This document shows, in pieces, positions 8,390 through 17,152 of a stretch of DNA of 64,000 nt. The notes under the pieces are model-generated. The model saw only the letters and a list, made by a program, of their open reading frames with translations, did no database searches and had not been told where the DNA came from. The stretch is from Paenibacillus sonchi. GTDB lineage: Bacteria > Bacillota > Bacilli > Paenibacillales > Paenibacillaceae. The position numbers and the translations under genes are program-made. The stretch is from positions 124,001 through 188,000 of the forward strand of contig NZ_CP068595.1 in assembly GCF_016772475.1 (NCBI RefSeq). The letters run 5' to 3'. Numbering within the stretch: the first letter of the stretch is position 1; each line of letters begins with the position of its first letter.

Positions 8390-8558
8390 GCCCTATGGCA
8401 CCTCCTGATATGATCAAAATAAATGGTAAAGCCAGTAAAACAGCTTGTTCCCGGTCACGGGAAACTCCTCTGTACATATTCAACATACCTAATCCTTTCC
8501 CTCTTTTTTCTACAAATTTTTTGAATGGAATAATATAACAAGCATTCCGCATAAACAT
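8376..8558 (-). CDS. Candidate small membrane protein overlapping the ftsA start
   Basis: A 60-residue open frame that I do not recognise. Its ATG is preceded by a perfect AGGAGG at five bases, better than the ribosome site of ftsA. Its stop lies 14 bases inside ftsA, an arrangement typical of translational coupling. The N-terminal two-thirds is basic (FKKFVEKRGKG). The C-terminal stretch AVLLALPFILIISGG is hydrophobic enough for one membrane segment. The Gly-Gly-Ala near the end is encoded by the ftsA ribosome site, so part of the C-terminus is constrained by that site. B. subtilis has the unrelated small gene sbp near this position. It could also be a chance frame. The rest of the 344-bp divIB-ftsA gap shows AT-rich sequence without a clear promoter. 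Confidence 0.42.
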   Translation of the reverse strand: MFMRNACYIIPFKKFVEKRGKGLGMLNMYRGVSRDREQAVLLALPFILIISGGAIGLEQQ

Positions 8559-8734
8559 AGATGCCTCCTAAAATCTGTAAAACAAGAAGACTATGAAGTA
8601 AAAATAAGTTTAATCAAGAAACACCATCCATATTTACGGCTTCAGTTCAAAAAATCCGCAGAAAAAAGAAGGATACAGCTTATTGCCCGTAAATCCGATT
8701 GTAGCATTTTTCCCGCCCTAATAGTAGGGACTAT

Positions 8735-9499
8735 TTACTCTTGTGCGTCTTGTTTATCCTGATTTGCTGCCTCTGCGTCCTGAAATGGGACATAAGAATC
8801 AGCTTCCAGCATTTTGATCAGCCCGGGCTCCTCGGTCTCGATGACCTGATTCAAATATTCCACCTTATTCTTAAGCAGGGAAATCGCTGTGATGACCTCA
8901 AAATGCGACCGTGTATAAAGCTTGATCCGGTCCGGAAAGGACAGCGTCGGCGAGGGCACGATCTCGGAAATATCACTTGTCAGTTCATTCGGGATGCCGG
9001 CTAGCGCCTGGCACAGCTTGGCCTTGTAGGGGTCCTCTTCCTTCCAGCCTGTCAGGATGGGCTTCTCTACCGCAATTCCGGTTTCATTCACAGCCACGGC
9101 CGCCCCGCTGGATAAAATGGCTTCAAGTACACCAGCCTCGTCCAGCTCATAAGCGACAGCAGGATATTCCTTAATGCTTATGGTGACTGTGCCCGGAAAA
9201 CTTTTCACGACCGCAGCTTCCTGGATGGTCTTTAGCTTCTTCAAAGAGTCCTCCACAGAAGCTTTGGAGACGGCAAAAAATTGTCCCCCTACCGCCAGCC
9301 CGCTTTGGGCCAGAAGCTCGTTCCGGGTGGTATATTTGTTGCCTTCAAATTGGATCTCTGTAATGCGGCTGAGCGACGAACGGAAAAAAATCACGGCCAG
9401 CAGTGCGATGAACAACAGCAGCAGAATGATCGTAACCTTCCGGCTCATTTTTTTGCTTGGCTTGTCCTCTTTAAGCAGAGGTAAACGGGTTTTAGGCAT
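8735..9499 (-). CDS. divIB: Cell division protein DivIB/FtsQ
   Basis: Bitopic divisome protein of 254 residues that stabilises the DivIC-FtsL-PBP2b complex. A short basic cytoplasmic tail ending KPSKKMSRK precedes one membrane helix (VTIILLLLFIALLAVIFF, about residues 23-40). The POTRA domain follows at once (ITEIQFEGNKYTTRNELLAQSG), then the beta domain with VVKSFPGTVTISIKEYPAVAYELDE. The extreme C-terminus is acidic and Gln-rich. It lies between murA and ftsA, as divIB does near ftsA in Bacillus. Confidence 0.94.
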   Translation of the reverse strand: MPKTRLPLLKEDKPSKKMSRKVTIILLLLFIALLAVIFFRSSLSRITEIQFEGNKYTTRNELLAQSGLAVGGQFFAVSKASVEDSLKKLKTIQEAAVVKSFPGTVTISIKEYPAVAYELDEAGVLEAILSSGAAVAVNETGIAVEKPILTGWKEEDPYKAKLCQALAGIPNELTSDISEIVPSPTLSFPDRIKLYTRSHFEVITAISLLKNKVEYLNQVIETEEPGLIKMLEADSYVPFQDAEAANQDKQDAQE

Positions 9500-9563
9500 T
9501 CTCGTATCTCCGTAATAAGGCCCTGTCTCCTTCCTCGCATCAAGCCGGAGGAGACAGGGAGCT

Positions 9564-10847
9564 TTAATTGGCCAAATCTAACGGACCGGGCACAGGTACT
9601 TTGCGGCTGATGCGTGCTCCAAGCTTCTGGAAGAGTTTTTCAATGCCATCATAACCGCGGTCAATATGATGGGCCTGCTCAACCACCGTAGTTCCGTGAG
9701 CTGCAAGTCCGGCGATCACCAGGGCGGCTCCGGCCCGCAGGTCGGTTGCTTCCACCGTAGCTCCATATAACCTCTGCACCCCGCGGATGAAAGCCCGGTT
9801 CAGGTCAATGGAGATATCAGCACCCATCCGCGCCATTTCTTCCACATGCTTAAAGCGGCCTTCGAACACAGTCTCTTTAATGACGCTGAACCCGTCGGCC
9901 AGCGACAGCAGCACCATAACCTGGGACTGCAGGTCCGTAGGAAAGGAAGGATAGGGGGAGGTTACGATTCTCTCAACCGCGCGCGGTCTTCCCATACAGC
10001 TGATATTAATTATATCATTGCAAACTGTAATTTGAACACCAGCCCGTCTAAGTACATGAATAAGCGACGTTAAATGACCGGCATTGGTATGGGTCAACGT
10101 CACATTGCCCCGGGTCGCGGCCGCAGCAATCATCACGGTACCGGCTACAATCCGGTCTGGAATAACCTCATAGCTGCACGGATAGAGCTTTTTCACACCT
10201 TGGATGGTAATCGTATCGGTACCCGCACCGATGATCTGAGCACCCATCTGGTTCAGAAAATTCTGCAGATCCTGGATTTCCGGTTCCCTCGCTGCGCCCG
10301 ATATCGTTGTGGTCCCTTCCGCCATGGCAGCGGCCATCATAATATTCTCTGTCGCCCCGACACTCGGATAATCCAGATGAACTTCGCTTCCCGTCAGCCT
10401 GGCCGCCCTGCAGGAAATCCGCCCATTAGACTCCTCAATCTCCGCGCCAAGCTGTTTGAGCCCCTGCAGGTGAAGATCGATCTTGCGTTCGCCAATCGCA
10501 CAGCCTCCCGGCTGGTAAATCGTCACCTCGCCGAATCTGGATAGTAACGGTCCCATCAGAAAAATGGAGGATCTCATCTGCCGCATCAGATCCTCTGGAA
10601 CATGAGATGTGCCCAAGGGCGAAGTATCAATCGTTACTGTCTCTTCTTCATGAGCACACCTGCACCCCAGCCGTTCCAGAATGTTCAGCATAGTTTCGAT
10701 GTCCAGCAGTTTCGGCACATTGTGCAGTGAGTGAACTCCTTCGGCCAGCAGGCTAGCCGCCAGAATCGGCAGTGCCGCATTTTTTGCTCCATGGATACGT
10801 ATGGTGCCTGACAGGGGATTTCCACCCTCAATCACCAATTTGTCCAA
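9564..10847 (-). CDS. murA: UDP-N-acetylglucosamine 1-carboxyvinyltransferase MurA
   Basis: First committed enzyme of peptidoglycan synthesis; it transfers enolpyruvate from PEP to UDP-GlcNAc and is the fosfomycin target. The product is 427 residues. The N-terminus DKLVIEGGNPLSGTIRIHGAKNAALPI carries the invariant Lys-Asn. The active-site Cys lies in QPGGCAIGERKIDLHL, so a Cys (fosfomycin-sensitive type) is kept. The DLRAGAALVIAGLAA loop near the C-terminus holds the second catalytic Arg. The start is TTG at 10847 preceded by GGAGG. The gene sits between murG and divIB, the slot taken by murB in B. subtilis. Confidence 0.96.
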   Translation of the reverse strand: MDKLVIEGGNPLSGTIRIHGAKNAALPILAASLLAEGVHSLHNVPKLLDIETMLNILERLGCRCAHEEETVTIDTSPLGTSHVPEDLMRQMRSSIFLMGPLLSRFGEVTIYQPGGCAIGERKIDLHLQGLKQLGAEIEESNGRISCRAARLTGSEVHLDYPSVGATENIMMAAAMAEGTTTISGAAREPEIQDLQNFLNQMGAQIIGAGTDTITIQGVKKLYPCSYEVIPDRIVAGTVMIAAAATRGNVTLTHTNAGHLTSLIHVLRRAGVQITVCNDIINISCMGRPRAVERIVTSPYPSFPTDLQSQVMVLLSLADGFSVIKETVFEGRFKHVEEMARMGADISIDLNRAFIRGVQRLYGATVEATDLRAGAALVIAGLAAHGTTVVEQAHHIDRGYDGIEKLFQKLGARISRKVPVPGPLDLAN

Positions 10848-11068
10848 TGTATCACCTCCGAGATTACCGCTCACCCACCACTGGGCACTTCCCGAACAAG
10901 AATCAATGAACGGTCAGGTAAGCTCTCCTGTCCTGCATTGCATGGACTAAGAAGTGCTCTGGGTGATTGTCACGATTATAGGATTATCCTATGTTCGTGG
11001 CCCCGGGTGTGTGACAGTGAAGAGCAATGGGCAGGAAAACCCCTCCAGCCGGAGGAACAGGACGTTCC

Positions 11069-12185
11069 TTACGGCTTCCGTTTTGCCGCCAGTCTGCGCA
11101 GCTCGCTCACAACAAGGGCAGCGGAATCCCTTTTGCCCAGGCGGCGGGAAGCTTCCGACATCTGCCTGCGCACAGGCTCCGCACCGATAATCTTCTGGAC
11201 AGCTTCCATCAGGGACTTACCGTTCAAATCCTTCTCAAGCAGCACAACTGCCGCTCCTTCACGTTCCAATTGCCTTGCATTTGCTTCCTGGTGGTTATTT
11301 GTCACGTTCAGGGGACGGGATAAGAACGGAGGGAATGCCCAGTGCTGTAATTTCAGCAAGAAAAGAAGCGCCCGCCCGGTTCACGATAAGCGAGGTGCAA
11401 GCCAGCACCTCAGGCATATTGTGGACGTAAGGAAGAAGATGCAGCCAGCTCGGCTCGCTGCCCAGCTTCTCACGCAGCGCTTTGCGGGTTTCTTCGAAAT
11501 AAGCTTCACCGGTCACATATACATAGTGGACACCATTACCCTTACCCACAAAGGGGGCCATCTCAATCATCGCCTGATTAATAGCCCGGGCTCCGCCGCT
11601 GCCGCCTACCATAAGCACAACTGTGCTGCCCTCGGGAATCCCGAGTGAAGCAAAGCCGCGCTGGGGGTTCGCAGCAGTCACCGTAGTCGCCCGGGGATTG
11701 CCGGTATAAATTACATGTTTGCCTCCGGGAAAAGCCGATTCTGTTCCTTCAAAGCTGACAGCAACCGTATCGGCGTAACGGCTGAGAAAACGGTTGGTCA
11801 GCCCCGGAATCGCGTTCTGTTCATGAATCAGGGTAGGAATGCCAAGCTTGGAGGCCGCATACACGACCGGCCCGCACACATAACCGCCTGTGCCAATCAC
11901 GACATCCGGCTTGAATTCCCGGAGCATTTCCTTGGAGGCTTTGACCCCTTTCAGAAAACGCATTACCGTCTTCACATTGTCCATGGAAAGCTTGCGGCGG
12001 AAGCCGGTAATATCTATCGATTGGAATGGAAGATTTTCATTAGGAACCAGCTTGCTCTCCAGACCCCGCTTCCCGCCAATATACAAGAAAGCCGGGTCTT
12101 TGTCTTCCGCCTGAAGCTGCCTGGCAACGGCGACAGCGGGATAGATATGTCCCCCTGTGCCGCCGCCGCTTAATACGATACGCAT
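11069..12185 (-). CDS. murG: MurG glycosyltransferase, interrupted by a one-base frameshift
   Basis: Adds GlcNAc to lipid I to give lipid II at the inner face of the membrane. The frame from 12185 shows the N-terminal Gly-rich loop SGGGTGGHIYPAVAVA, then PTLIHEQNAIPGLTNR and MVGGSGGARAINQAM. It continues through TSLIVNRAGASFLAEITALGIPSVLIPSP, after which it reads ERDK and stops. The expected continuation VTNNHQEANARQLEREGAAVVL is present in another frame. Removing one base near the GGGG at 11311-11314 (plus strand) restores a 371-residue protein of normal length. MurG is essential, so a sequencing insertion is the likely cause. The ATG at 12185 follows GAGGTG and overlaps the spoVE stop region. 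Confidence 0.93.
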
Positions 12186-12190
12186 GTCTT

Positions 12191-13288
12191 TCACCTCGCA
12201 TAACGGGATAGGTTGAGTAAAATGCCGAGTGCCGTGAGCATCAATGTCAGCGATGAGCCTCCATAGCTGATCAGCGGAAGCGTGATGCCGGTAACCGGCA
12301 TGAGGCCGATAACGACGCCGATGTTGATGACCACCTGAACAGCCACCATACAGACGATGCCTACCGCCAAATAGCTCCCGAAACGGTCCGGGAGGCTCAT
12401 CGCCACCTTCATGCCCCGCCAGATCAGGATCAGAAACAGGAGCAGCACGATCAGCCCTCCGATAAACCCAAGCTCCTCAGCCAATATGGAAAAAATAAAA
12501 TCGGTCTGCGGCTCCGGCACATAGCTGTATTTTTGCCGGCTCATGCCGAGCCCCAGTCCGCCAAGTCCCCCCGGACCAATCGCATAAAGCGACTGGATAA
12601 TCTGGTAGCCCGCCCCCAGCGGGTCGGACCAGGGGTCCAGAAACGCCGTAATCCGCTGCAGGCGGTAAGGTGCAGCCGCCACCAGCGCTGCAAAACCCGC
12701 CACGCCCAGAGCGCCCAGGGACAGCAGATGCTTCATCCGGGCCCCTGCTGTAAAAACCATCATCAGGGCGGCGCCAAACATGACGGTGCCTGTCCCCAGG
12801 TCCGGCTGCAGCATGATCAGGGCAAAGGCAGAGCCGATCAGCGCCAGCGGAGGCAGCAGCCCCCGCGTGAAGGCCGAGATATCATAATCCTCCTTGCCCA
12901 GCCAGTTGGCGAGATACAGAATCATCCCCATCTTCATGAATTCGGAGGGCTGAATCCCGAAGGAGCTGATGCCGAGCCAGCTGCGGGCTCCGCCGCGCAC
13001 AACGCCGATGCCGGGAATCAGCACCAGGACAAGCAGAATGAAGCAGACAATCAGCGCGGGTCTGGCCAGCTTCTTCAGCACCAGATAATCGGTGTTCGCG
13101 GTGACGAACATTGCGCCAAGTCCCAGCCCCGCGAACAAAAGCTGTCTTTTGACAAAATAAAACGAATCGCCATAATTGCGGAAGCCCAATACGGACCCTG
13201 CGCTGTAGACCATCACCATGCCGATGGCCAGGAGGGACAGAATAACCATCAGTATCCAGATATCGGGCGCATGACGGGATTTGTTCAT
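12191..13288 (-). CDS. spoVE: SEDS-family protein SpoVE/FtsW
   Basis: Polytopic SEDS-family glycosyltransferase of 365 residues with about ten membrane helices. It polymerises lipid II together with a class B PBP. Family motifs seen are GSARSWLG-like GGARSWLGISSFGIQPSEFMK, LQPDLGTGTV, YQIIQSLYAIGPGGLGGLGLG, EPQTDFIFSILAEELGFIG and GLMPVTGITLPLISYGGSS. Its place between murD and murG is that of spoVE in B. subtilis, where it partners SpoVD in spore cortex synthesis. A role in vegetative division cannot be excluded because no other ftsW is in view. The ATG at 13288 has GAGGTG eight bases upstream. Confidence 0.93.
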   Translation of the reverse strand: MNKSRHAPDIWILMVILSLLAIGMVMVYSAGSVLGFRNYGDSFYFVKRQLLFAGLGLGAMFVTANTDYLVLKKLARPALIVCFILLVLVLIPGIGVVRGGARSWLGISSFGIQPSEFMKMGMILYLANWLGKEDYDISAFTRGLLPPLALIGSAFALIMLQPDLGTGTVMFGAALMMVFTAGARMKHLLSLGALGVAGFAALVAAAPYRLQRITAFLDPWSDPLGAGYQIIQSLYAIGPGGLGGLGLGMSRQKYSYVPEPQTDFIFSILAEELGFIGGLIVLLLFLILIWRGMKVAMSLPDRFGSYLAVGIVCMVAVQVVINIGVVIGLMPVTGITLPLISYGGSSLTLMLTALGILLNLSRYAR

Positions 13289-13336
13289 CAGGAGCACACC
13301 TCTTGACTCGGTAGTAGGGGCTTATCCACCCCCTAC

Positions 13337-14755
13337 TTAAAGGTTATGCACCGCCTCTTTAAAAATACGCCCGCGCTCCTCATAGGATGTAAACATATCC
13401 CAACTGGCGCAGGCAGGAGACAGGAGAACGATATCTCCCGCTTCCGCCAGAGCGGAAGCCTCCCGCACGGCTTCTTGCAGCACGGCGGCGGCGCTCTCCC
13501 CATTATCGACGGAGATAATGCGCTTTACTCCTGCCATGCCCGCTACGGCTGCCAGCTTGTCCTTGGTCTGCCCCAGCGCCACTAGGGCTTTGACGCCGCC
13601 GAGGACAGGCAGCAGCTCCATATAGTCAGAGCCGCGGTCCAGTCCGCCGGCAATCAGAACCACCGGCTTCCGGAAGGAGGCCAGCGCCATGGAGGTCGCT
13701 TTGGAGTTAGTCGCTTTGGAGTTGTTGTAATAAGCTGCCCCCGCCTTATCCGCCACATACTCCAGCCGGTGCTCCACACCTCTGAAATTCGCCAGCACTT
13801 CCGCCAGCCCGGCAGGGTCTGCACCCGCAGCGATGGCTATTCCGCAGGCCGCCAGCGCATTTTCCACATTGAAGCGGCCCGGCAGGCCGATTGAATCCAC
13901 AGCGGCAATTTCCGTCTCACTCTCGGAATAATCCCGGTAGACAATCATCCGCTTAAGGTCATCTTCAGTATCCGGAACAAAGGCCGGACGGACAAAGACC
14001 CCCTGAACCAGCTCCTCAGTCATGGAGAACGGAAGAATGCCTGCCTTGATATAAGGCACCAGCTCCCGGCAGACCGGATCATCCCAGTTCAGCACCGCAG
14101 TATCGCTTGGCCCCTGATTGGCAAACAGCTTGGCCTTGGAGGCTATGTAATCCTCCATTCCGCCATGATAATCCAGATGAGTCTCGGCCACATTCAGCAG
14201 ACAGCCCACCTTGGGGCGGAACGCTTTTGTGCCTTTTAGCTGAAAACTGCTAAGCTCGACAACCATCCAGTTGTCTGCGTGAGCCTCCTGTGCGGCCTGG
14301 CAGAGGGGTGTGCCGATGTTCCCGGCCACGATAGGGTGCATTCCCGCAGCGTCCAGCATACGGCCCACCCAGGTGGTTGTCGTCGTCTTGCCGTTCGAAC
14401 CGGTAATGCCGATCATTGGCGCCGCGCACAGATGGTAGGCTACCTCCACCTCCGTCACTACCTCGATGCCCAGTTCCAGCGCTTTTTGAACGGGAGGCAC
14501 GGAATAGGGGATCCCCGGGTTCTTAACCACAAGGCTCACACCCGGATGAATCAATCCCTCCGGATGACCGCCGCATATAACAGAAATTCCCAAAGATTCC
14601 AGTTCGGAAGCTTCGGGACTTTGATCTCTTTCCTTTTTGTCGTTAACCGTTACGGCCGCGCCGCGCTCATGCAGCACCTTGGCCACCTGAACGCCGCTTT
14701 TGGCTAGGCCCAGGACGACCACTTCCTTACCACGGTATTGATCTGGATGCTCCAT
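13337..14755 (-). CDS. murD: UDP-N-acetylmuramoyl-L-alanine:D-glutamate ligase MurD
   Basis: ATP-dependent ligase that adds D-glutamate to UDP-MurNAc-L-Ala in the cytoplasm; 472 residues. The N-terminal Rossmann-like domain (VVVLGLAKSGVQVAKVL) binds UDP. The central ATPase P-loop is IGITGSNGKTTTTTWV at about residues 115-130, followed by VELSSFQL and the ligand His in NVAETHLDYHG. The C-terminal domain shows VEHRLEYV and LIAGGLDRGSDY. The start is an ATG with AAGGGG upstream, a few bases after the mraY stop. It belongs to the mur block between mraY and spoVE. Confidence 0.97.
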   Translation of the reverse strand: MEHPDQYRGKEVVVLGLAKSGVQVAKVLHERGAAVTVNDKKERDQSPEASELESLGISVICGGHPEGLIHPGVSLVVKNPGIPYSVPPVQKALELGIEVVTEVEVAYHLCAAPMIGITGSNGKTTTTTWVGRMLDAAGMHPIVAGNIGTPLCQAAQEAHADNWMVVELSSFQLKGTKAFRPKVGCLLNVAETHLDYHGGMEDYIASKAKLFANQGPSDTAVLNWDDPVCRELVPYIKAGILPFSMTEELVQGVFVRPAFVPDTEDDLKRMIVYRDYSESETEIAAVDSIGLPGRFNVENALAACGIAIAAGADPAGLAEVLANFRGVEHRLEYVADKAGAAYYNNSKATNSKATSMALASFRKPVVLIAGGLDRGSDYMELLPVLGGVKALVALGQTKDKLAAVAGMAGVKRIISVDNGESAAAVLQEAVREASALAEAGDIVLLSPACASWDMFTSYEERGRIFKEAVHNL

Positions 14756-14758
14756 TCT

Positions 14759-15724
14759 TTACAACCCCTTGCTCAAGATTAATCCAACTGCCGCCAGCAC
14801 CAGGCTAACCGCCCAGAAAGAGACAACTACCCGCCATTCCGACCAGCCGCCCAGCTCAAAATGATGATGGATCGGGCTCATGCGGAAAATGCGTTTGCCG
14901 CGTGTTTTGAACGAGGCGACCTGCAGTACGACAGACAGCATTTCAATAACGAACACACCGCCGATTACAACAAACAGCAGCTCGCTTTTGGTGACAATGG
15001 AAATCGCCCCTATAGCGCCGCCAATCCCGAAAGAACCGAAATCGCCCATGAATACCTTCGCCGGATGCGCATTGAACACCAGAAAGCCAAGGACCGCACC
15101 GATCATTGCCGCCGCACAGACGCCAGCCGCAATCGAGGTAGCCTGCATCGCCACCACGGCAAAGGCAGCGAGCGCAATCGCACTGACGCCTGACAGCAGC
15201 CCATCTACACCATCGGTAAAATTCACGGCATTTGTTACAGCCATCATCATGATAATAATAAACGGATAGTAAAACCAGCCGCCCCAATCAACGCTGATGG
15301 ATGTGCCCGGAATACTGATGCCGGTATTATGCCCCGCGTTAATCAGCAGTCCGCACATCACCGCTCCGACCAGCAGCTGGCCCAGCAGTTTCTGCCGCGG
15401 CGTCAGCCCCAGGGAACGCTTGAACGCAATTTTGATATAGTCGTCCAGGAAGCCGATCAGCCCATAGCCTAGCGCGGCTACCAGCAGAACATAGAAGTCA
15501 GAGTTCACGACTGAAAATTTCAGAAAAGACAATGTGAAGGCCACCATGATGATAATGCCGCCCATCGTAGGTGTTCCGGCTTTTTTCAAATGGGTTTGTG
15601 GTCCGTCGTCACGGACCTGCTGTCCGAATTTCATCCTCCGCAGCAGCGGAATGAAGAGCGGAGCGGCAATGACCGCAAGGATAAAGGACACAGCAATAGT
15701 CAGCAGAAGTAGTTGATAATCCAT
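14759..15724 (-). CDS. mraY: Phospho-N-acetylmuramoyl-pentapeptide transferase MraY
   Basis: Integral membrane enzyme that moves phospho-MurNAc-pentapeptide to undecaprenyl phosphate, forming lipid I; 321 residues with about ten helices. Catalytic and substrate motifs are KKAGTPTMGGIIIM, GFLDDYIK (Asp pair), NAVNFTDGVDGLLSG, VFMGDFGSFGIGGAIG and the HHHFELGGWSE loop near the C-terminus. The ATG is preceded by GAGGGGG. It lies between murF and murD, 3 bp before murD, so co-translation is likely. Confidence 0.98.
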   Translation of the reverse strand: MDYQLLLLTIAVSFILAVIAAPLFIPLLRRMKFGQQVRDDGPQTHLKKAGTPTMGGIIIMVAFTLSFLKFSVVNSDFYVLLVAALGYGLIGFLDDYIKIAFKRSLGLTPRQKLLGQLLVGAVMCGLLINAGHNTGISIPGTSISVDWGGWFYYPFIIIMMMAVTNAVNFTDGVDGLLSGVSAIALAAFAVVAMQATSIAAGVCAAAMIGAVLGFLVFNAHPAKVFMGDFGSFGIGGAIGAISIVTKSELLFVVIGGVFVIEMLSVVLQVASFKTRGKRIFRMSPIHHHFELGGWSEWRVVVSFWAVSLVLAAVGLILSKGL

Positions 15725-15740
15725 GGGTACACCCCCTCCA

Positions 15741-17152
15741 TTAGTTTGGTTCCGCCTGAGAATGGTCGTTCAGGCTGTGCAGCACTTCCTCCAGGCGCAT
15801 TCCCCGCGAAGCTTTGAACAGCACCACATCCCTTGGATCGGTCCGGCCGGTCAGGGCTGCCGTAAGCTCCTTCTTATCCGTAAAAGCAAACACGCGCTCA
15901 GGACCAAACCGTTCTTCCGCCTTCCGGGCGGTGTGCGCAGAAAGAGGTCCAAAGGTAAACACCAGATCTGTCTGGGCAGGATCAAGGTAACGGCCGATCT
16001 CCTCATGGAAAAGCACCTCATCCGGCCCAAGTTCCAGCATGTCCCCCAGCACAGCGATTCTTTTGCCGCTGCATTTCATGGCCTGCAGCACATCAATGGC
16101 TGCTCTCATCGAGGTGGGACTTGCATTATAGGCGTCATTCAGCATGGTAAGGCCTGAAGCCGCCTGCATCATTTCAATCCGCATACCGGTCAGTTTAAGC
16201 CTGCTTAAGGCTTCCTCAATGCTGTCCTCGGATATGCTGTAGTGGCGGGCAACCGCCAGCGCTGCCAGAGCATTCACCACGTTATGCCGCCCTGGAAGCG
16301 GCAAGGTGAAGGCATGCTCCGCATGAAGGTGGGAAGTAAAGGTCATCCCCCCCATATGCGTCATCATCCCTGTAGGGTAGTCGGCATTGTCTGGAGACAA
16401 GCCAAAGCGGAAGGTTCTCATCCCCTCCGGAGCCCGGAACGCAGGCTCCGCCATCACCTCGGAGAGCAGCGGTTCGTCTCCGTTATAAATCAGGAGACCT
16501 CCCGGCTTCAATCCTCCGGCGATTTCCAGCTTGGCCCGGGCAATCTCCTTGCGGGAGCCCAGCTGCAGCAAATGGGATTCGCCTACATTGGTAATGACAG
16601 CCACATCGGGCGGCGCCAAAGCAGCCAGCAGAGCAATCTCGCCGCGCGAGCTCATCCCCATCTCCAGGACCGCAATCTGAACATCCCCGCTCATGGAGAG
16701 AATCGTCAGCGGAAGACCGATATGGTTATTGAAATTCCCTTGGGTTTTGTGAACCTTGTACTGTCCCTCCAGCAAGGCTGTAATCATATCCTTCGTGGTT
16801 GTCTTTCCGTTGCTGCCGGTAACGGCGACCACCTGCGGCGCGATTTGGCTTAAATAAGCGGAGGCCAGCTTCTGCAGCGCGGTGAGCGTGTCATCCACCA
16901 GGATCACACTGCCATTCTCAGGAGCTGCACCCTTATCCCGCTGCCATAAGGTGGCGGCGGCGCCTGCCGCCAAGGAGGCGGCACTATAATCATGTCCGTC
17001 AAAATGATCTCCAATCAGCGGAACGAACAGACAGGCAGGCGTAATTTTGCGGGAGTCGGTAACGACTCCCGCAATGCTCTTATCCATATCATAAGCGGAG
17101 GACAGCTCTCCCCGCACATGGCAGCGATGTTTCGCAGCGTTCTTGTAATCAA
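15741..17152 (-). CDS. murF: MurF D-alanyl-D-alanine-adding ligase, frameshifted near its 5' end
   Basis: Adds D-Ala-D-Ala to UDP-MurNAc-tripeptide. The main frame contains TDSRKITPACLFVPLIGDHFDGHDY, the P-loop VAVTGSNGKTTTKDMITA, ITNVGESHLLQLGS and LNDAYNASPTSMRAAID. The family N-terminus (ITRTLRNIAAMCGG) is in another frame and starts at TTG 17152 with AAGGGG upstream, overlapping the murE stop (ATTGA). Adding one G to the run CCCC at 17110-17113 (plus strand) joins both frames into 470 residues. As printed, only a GTG at 17117 would allow a product lacking the first residues. The clean repair argues for a sequencing deletion. Confidence 0.93.

Noticed and set aside
10938..11648. Plus-strand open frame of 236 codons over the murG 3' end
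   Set aside because: Antisense to murG coding sequence and only open because of shadow composition.
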